DNA of 64,000 nucleotides, from positions 1,178,001 to 1,242,000 of the forward strand of contig NZ_CP080998.1 in NCBI RefSeq assembly GCF_019645835.1, written 5' to 3'. Below, piece by piece: positions 61,075 to 64,000 of this stretch; within the stretch, counting starts at the first letter, position 1, and the number at the start of each line of letters is the position of its first letter. Source of the stretch: Mycolicibacterium holsaticum DSM 44478 = JCM 12374. GTDB taxonomy: Bacteria > Actinomycetota > Actinomycetes > Mycobacteriales > Mycobacteriaceae. A program made the position numbers and the translations under genes. The notes under the pieces were generated by a model that saw only the letters and a list, made by a program, of their open reading frames with translations, had not been told where the DNA came from and did no database searches.

Positions 61075-61968
61075 CTAGGGGAACACCGTTGTCCAGTCGT
61101 TGCGCATGCTGACGACGGTCCAGTCGTCGCTGGCCGCCCGATCCAGCGACTTCTCCGCACCTGCCGTGTACGCGAATTCCCGGTCGGCGTCGTCATGCAG
61201 CACCAACAGTCGCAAGCCCTTGGTGAACTCCAGCATCTCGATGTCGCCGTTGGAGTTGCCCGCGGCCAAAATCGGTCTACGCCCGATGCGTCCCCAGATT
61301 CGCACCGGCTTGACCGGTCCGTCGTCGAGGAACTCGGGTCGCGATGTGGTGCGCAGCTCGCCGTCGGCGAAGTCCAGACCCACCGAGCTACCGATGACGC
61401 GTTCGGGCGGGATGCCGTACATCTGCGCCGTCACCGGCCGCATGAAGTCCCGGCCGCCGCCGGAGGCGATGTAGTTGGTGAAGCCGTTGCCTTCGAGATA
61501 GCGCAGCAGGTCGACCATCGGCAGGTAACCGCAAGCGGTGTAGGGCCTACCCAGCGTGGGGTGGCTTGCGTCGGCGAAGAAGGCCAGCACCCGTTCGGCG
61601 TGCTCGTCGACCGTCAGCCCCGAGTACGCCGAAAGTATGCCTGCCGCCAGTATTTTCAGCTGTGAGTCGTCCCCGTTGTAGTGGTTGGTGACCGCGTCGC
61701 CGAACCACGCCAGGTCGCCTCCGACGGCTGCCTGATAGGGCTGTCTGGTCTTCAGGGCAGCGTCTGCGGTCGCCTGTTCGGCCAGCCTGCGCACCAGGAA
61801 ATCAAGCTGAATGTAGGTAGGCTTCTCACACCACAGCGTGCCGTCATTGTCGAACACCGCGATACGTTCGTGCGGGGCTACGTATTCCGGGCTGCTTTCA
61901 GTGGTGACACGGCCGACGAAGTCTACGATCGCGGCCTTCGTCGGTCCGTCGTTCCAGCGCTCGAGCAT
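61075..61968 (-). CDS. HAD-superfamily phosphatase
   Basis: This 297-residue HAD hydrolase has motif I FDNDGTLWC (nucleophile Asp40, acid Asp42), IASGGGRDF (motif II region) and AAGNSNGDIEM (motif IV). It resembles the phosphoserine-phosphatase-like group. Its ATG directly abuts the sulfatase stop (TAG then ATG at 61969/61968), so the two are tightly coupled. What it dephosphorylates is unknown; the link to a sulfatase suggests one pathway for a sulfated or phosphorylated ester. Confidence 0.85.
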   Translation of the reverse strand: MLERWNDGPTKAAIVDFVGRVTTESSPEYVAPHERIAVFDNDGTLWCEKPTYIQLDFLVRRLAEQATADAALKTRQPYQAAVGGDLAWFGDAVTNHYNGDDSQLKILAAGILSAYSGLTVDEHAERVLAFFADASHPTLGRPYTACGYLPMVDLLRYLEGNGFTNYIASGGGRDFMRPVTAQMYGIPPERVIGSSVGLDFADGELRTTSRPEFLDDGPVKPVRIWGRIGRRPILAAGNSNGDIEMLEFTKGLRLLVLHDDADREFAYTAGAEKSLDRAASDDWTVVSMRNDWTTVFP

Positions 61969-63510
61969 CTAGTCCTTCGCCAGGAAGTCCTGCAGTTTGG
62001 CCACGGCATGGTTGATCGTGAACGATGCGGCCTCTTGGCGCGGTGGGAATTCCTTGAACGTCTCCAGGAACTGCGTCACGATGCCGCTGGCATAGAACGC
62101 GATGTAGTCGTGGTCGAGCCACCAGTCGTAGTACGTATTGGAGGTGATGTCTGCGCGTTCGAAGGGATCGGTGCGAAGGTTGAAGATCTTCGGCGCCCGA
62201 AGCGGCGTGAAGGGTTCCAGCCAGATCTGCAACGTGCCCTGGCAGCGCTGTTCGGCGAACACCACCTTCCAGTTGTGGAACCGGAACCCGAGGACATCGC
62301 AGTCGTCAGAGAAGTAGATGAAGCCCTTTCGCGGGCTGTCGTCGACCTCGCCGGTCAGGTAGGGCAACAGGTTGAACGCGTCGAGGTGAACCTTGTAAGT
62401 CTTGTCGCCGATCGGGTGGCCTTTCTTGAGCTTCTCGGCGATGTCGGGTTCACCCGCCGCGGCGAGGAATGTCGGGAACCAGTCGTGGTGCTGGATGATT
62501 TCGTTGGACACCACCCCGGCGGGAATCTTTCCCGGCCAGCGGACCATCTCCGGAATTCGGAAGGCGCCCTCCCAGTTGGTGTTCTTCTCGCTACGGAACG
62601 GCGTCGTCGCACCGTCGGGCCAGGTGTTGGCATGCGGCCCGTTGTCGGTCGAGTAGACGACGATGGTGTCCTCGGCGATGCCGAGTTCGTCGAGCAGGTC
62701 GAGCAACCGCCCGACATGCTTATCGTGGTCGATCATCGTGTCGTGATACGGCGACTGCCAAACACCCGCCTGCCCAAGTGATTCCGGCTTGGTGTGGGTG
62801 CGCAGGTGCATGCTTGTCGTGTTCATCCACACGAAGAACGGCGTGCTGCTCTCTGCCTGTCGTTTGATGAAGTCGACGCAGGCATCGGTGGTCTCGTCGT
62901 CGATGGTTTCCATCCGCTTCTTGGTCAGCGGACCGGTGTCCTCGATGCGCTGCTTGCCGATCGGACCGAATTTCGGATCGTCTGGCTCGGTGGACACCTC
63001 GTCGATTGCCCACGACCGGATCACGCCGCGCGGCCGCTGCATCTCTGCCAAGATCGGGAACTGCTCGCGCTTCGGATAATCCGGCAGCTCCGGTTCCTCC
63101 TCCACGTTGAGGTGGTACAGGTTTCCGAAGAACTCGTCGAAGCCGTGCGCCGTCGGCAAATACTTGTTGAGGTCGCCGAGATGGTTCTTGCCGAACTGAC
63201 CCGTCGCATAGCCGAGCGGTTTGAGGCACTCCGCGATCGTGGGATCGCCGGCCTGCAACCCCACGTCAGCTCCGGGGAAACCGACCTTGCTCAGACCGGT
63301 GCGGTACACACTTTGGCCAGTGATGAACGATGCCCGGCCGGCAGTGCAGCTTTGCTCGCCGTAAGCGTCGGTGAAGCGCATGCCCTCGTTGGCAATACGG
63401 TCGATGTTGGGTGTCCGATAGCCCATCAGACCATCGCTGTAACAACTCAGGTTGGTGATGCCGATGTCGTCGCCCCAGATGACCAGAATGTTCGGCTTGT
63501 CGTTGGGCAT
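61969..63510 (-). CDS. Type I sulfatase (alkaline phosphatase superfamily) with CxAxR motif
   Basis: This 513-residue sulfatase has a metal-binding IWGDDIG (Asp14, Asp15) and the formylglycine site SCTAGRASF (Cys55-Thr-Ala57-Gly-Arg59). Proline of the usual CxPxR is replaced by alanine. Further motifs are FGKNHLGD and STDNGPH near the C-terminal metal residues. No signal peptide is seen, so it should be cytosolic. The ATG at 63510 has AGGAG 5 nt upstream and is preferred to 63555. It heads a likely sulfatase-HAD-FGE operon. Confidence 0.9.
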   Translation of the reverse strand: MPNDKPNILVIWGDDIGITNLSCYSDGLMGYRTPNIDRIANEGMRFTDAYGEQSCTAGRASFITGQSVYRTGLSKVGFPGADVGLQAGDPTIAECLKPLGYATGQFGKNHLGDLNKYLPTAHGFDEFFGNLYHLNVEEEPELPDYPKREQFPILAEMQRPRGVIRSWAIDEVSTEPDDPKFGPIGKQRIEDTGPLTKKRMETIDDETTDACVDFIKRQAESSTPFFVWMNTTSMHLRTHTKPESLGQAGVWQSPYHDTMIDHDKHVGRLLDLLDELGIAEDTIVVYSTDNGPHANTWPDGATTPFRSEKNTNWEGAFRIPEMVRWPGKIPAGVVSNEIIQHHDWFPTFLAAAGEPDIAEKLKKGHPIGDKTYKVHLDAFNLLPYLTGEVDDSPRKGFIYFSDDCDVLGFRFHNWKVVFAEQRCQGTLQIWLEPFTPLRAPKIFNLRTDPFERADITSNTYYDWWLDHDYIAFYASGIVTQFLETFKEFPPRQEAASFTINHAVAKLQDFLAKD

Positions 63511-63754
63511 ATCGGCTCCTTGACTTCGTCGCACCACGGTCGATGCTACGAGCATTCCGCGCTCGCGCGGCCTGAATGGCGCACTTCTGAGAAGGCGTTG
63601 GCGCGCTTGGTGAATAGCAAATACAAGATCGTGCGGTGTGGGGTGCTGGCATCGGGCGGTGAGTGGGCTATCCTCGATAAATCGTAGGTTTGTCGCGTCT
63701 CCGTCTGTTGGTTTCCGTCTGCGATCACATCGCTAGCTGACGGGAGCACCGCCG
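63511..63754. other. Divergent intergenic region (sulfatase / DUF5994)
   Basis: This 244-bp stretch holds no gene with convincing codon usage. It should contain promoters of the sulfatase operon and the DUF5994 gene. A short AT-rich segment (63600-63690) is the likely location of the latter. Confidence 0.4.
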
Positions 63755-64000
63755 ATGGTGCATATCGCTTCCCAAAGTTCCAGCCCGGCCCGGTTGGCGT
63801 TGTGCGACCGTGGCACGCAGACGGGCGCGGTGGACGGACTCTGGTGGCCCACTTGCACCGACCTGCGAAAAGTTCTCCCCGATCTGGTCACCGTGCTTTC
63901 GCGGCTGATCGGAACGGTGCACCGCGTGGTCTACGACCCGACGGTCTGGCCGCATGCTCCGTCGCGAATCATTCGGGGTAACACCCAGGTTTCGGTGGAC
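63755..64000 (+). CDS. DUF5994 family protein (3' end missing)
   Basis: The first 82 codons of a gene cut by the right edge. The visible protein includes RGTQTGAVDGLWWPTCTDLR and LPDLVTVLSRLIGTVHRVVYD, which fits the small mycobacterial DUF5994 family. Its function is unknown. The ATG at 63755 has GGGAG about 9 nt upstream. Confidence 0.7.
   Translation, partial: MVHIASQSSSPARLALCDRGTQTGAVDGLWWPTCTDLRKVLPDLVTVLSRLIGTVHRVVYDPTVWPHAPSRIIRGNTQVSVD

Overview
The window is a high-GC actinobacterial chromosome segment from a Mycobacterium in the broad sense. The evidence is mycothiol S-conjugate amidase, several fatty-acid and sterol genes (echA8, echA9, fadA3, fadE, desA2), a glycine-rich PGRS protein, mycobacterial lipoprotein and DUF families, and GTG/TTG starts. 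From 0.7 to 30.6 kb the gene order follows M. tuberculosis Rv1059-Rv1086. From 33 to 39 kb it follows Rv1092c-Rv1095, and from 51.6 to 56.7 kb Rv1098c-Rv1101c. These comparisons rest on remembered gene order. The PGRS gene replaced by non-PE architecture, the insertions and the catabolic genes suggest an environmental, probably rapid-growing, species rather than the tuberculosis complex. No rRNA, tRNA, CRISPR array, prophage or classical insertion sequence was seen.

Layout. 0-1.8 kb: an SCP-x-type thiolase and a dehydrogenase diverge around a perfect KstR-type operator. 1.8-8.7 kb: MFS transporter, two patatin phospholipases, LpqV, a PGRS protein without a PE domain, and an overlapping cysteine dioxygenase/rhodanese pair. 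8.7-15.5 kb: membrane hydrolase, echA8/echA9, a Bax-inhibitor-like protein, a DUF559 nuclease-like gene bracketed by inverted repeats, and fadA3. 15.6-24.6 kb: GDSL esterase, LipU, transsulfuration genes cbs and metB, proline-rich membrane proteins, an acyl-CoA dehydrogenase, a GPP34 protein and greA. 24.8-33 kb: mca operon, DUF255 protein, steroid-isomerase-like protein, HlyIII protein, Z-prenyl diphosphate synthase and three poorly known membrane proteins. 33-39.5 kb: coaA, DUF885 peptidase-like protein, a long-form SHMT, desA2 and phoH2 with its short overlapping upstream ORF. 39.5-51.6 kb: an accessory block with two large paralogous LuxR-family ATPases, three tandem-domain universal stress proteins, an Acg-like nitroreductase, an Rv2004c-like kinase/ATPase and 7Fe ferredoxin FdxA. 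Several DosR-like palindromes make this block look like a hypoxia/dormancy island. 51.6-56.7 kb: fumarase, GlpX, DUF4245, dienelactone hydrolase and AI-2E transporter. 56.8-60 kb: SDR pair, SRPBCC protein and Zn-alcohol dehydrogenase around a second KstR-type operator. 60-63.5 kb: sulfatase, HAD phosphatase and formylglycine-generating enzyme, transcribed together. A partial DUF5994 gene is cut by the right edge.

The strongest leads are four. First, a 21-bp repeat family forms a near-perfect inverted pair over the end of the DUF559 gene, decayed copies precede that gene, and another copy sits near 61.0 kb. Second, the DosR-like island carries its own LuxR-ATPase pair. Third, the sulfatase has a CxAxR rather than CxPxR motif and is encoded next to its likely maturase. 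Fourth, the long SHMT occupies the glyA1 position. Many genes have a -10-like hexamer 6-7 nt before the start codon, as expected for leaderless mRNAs.
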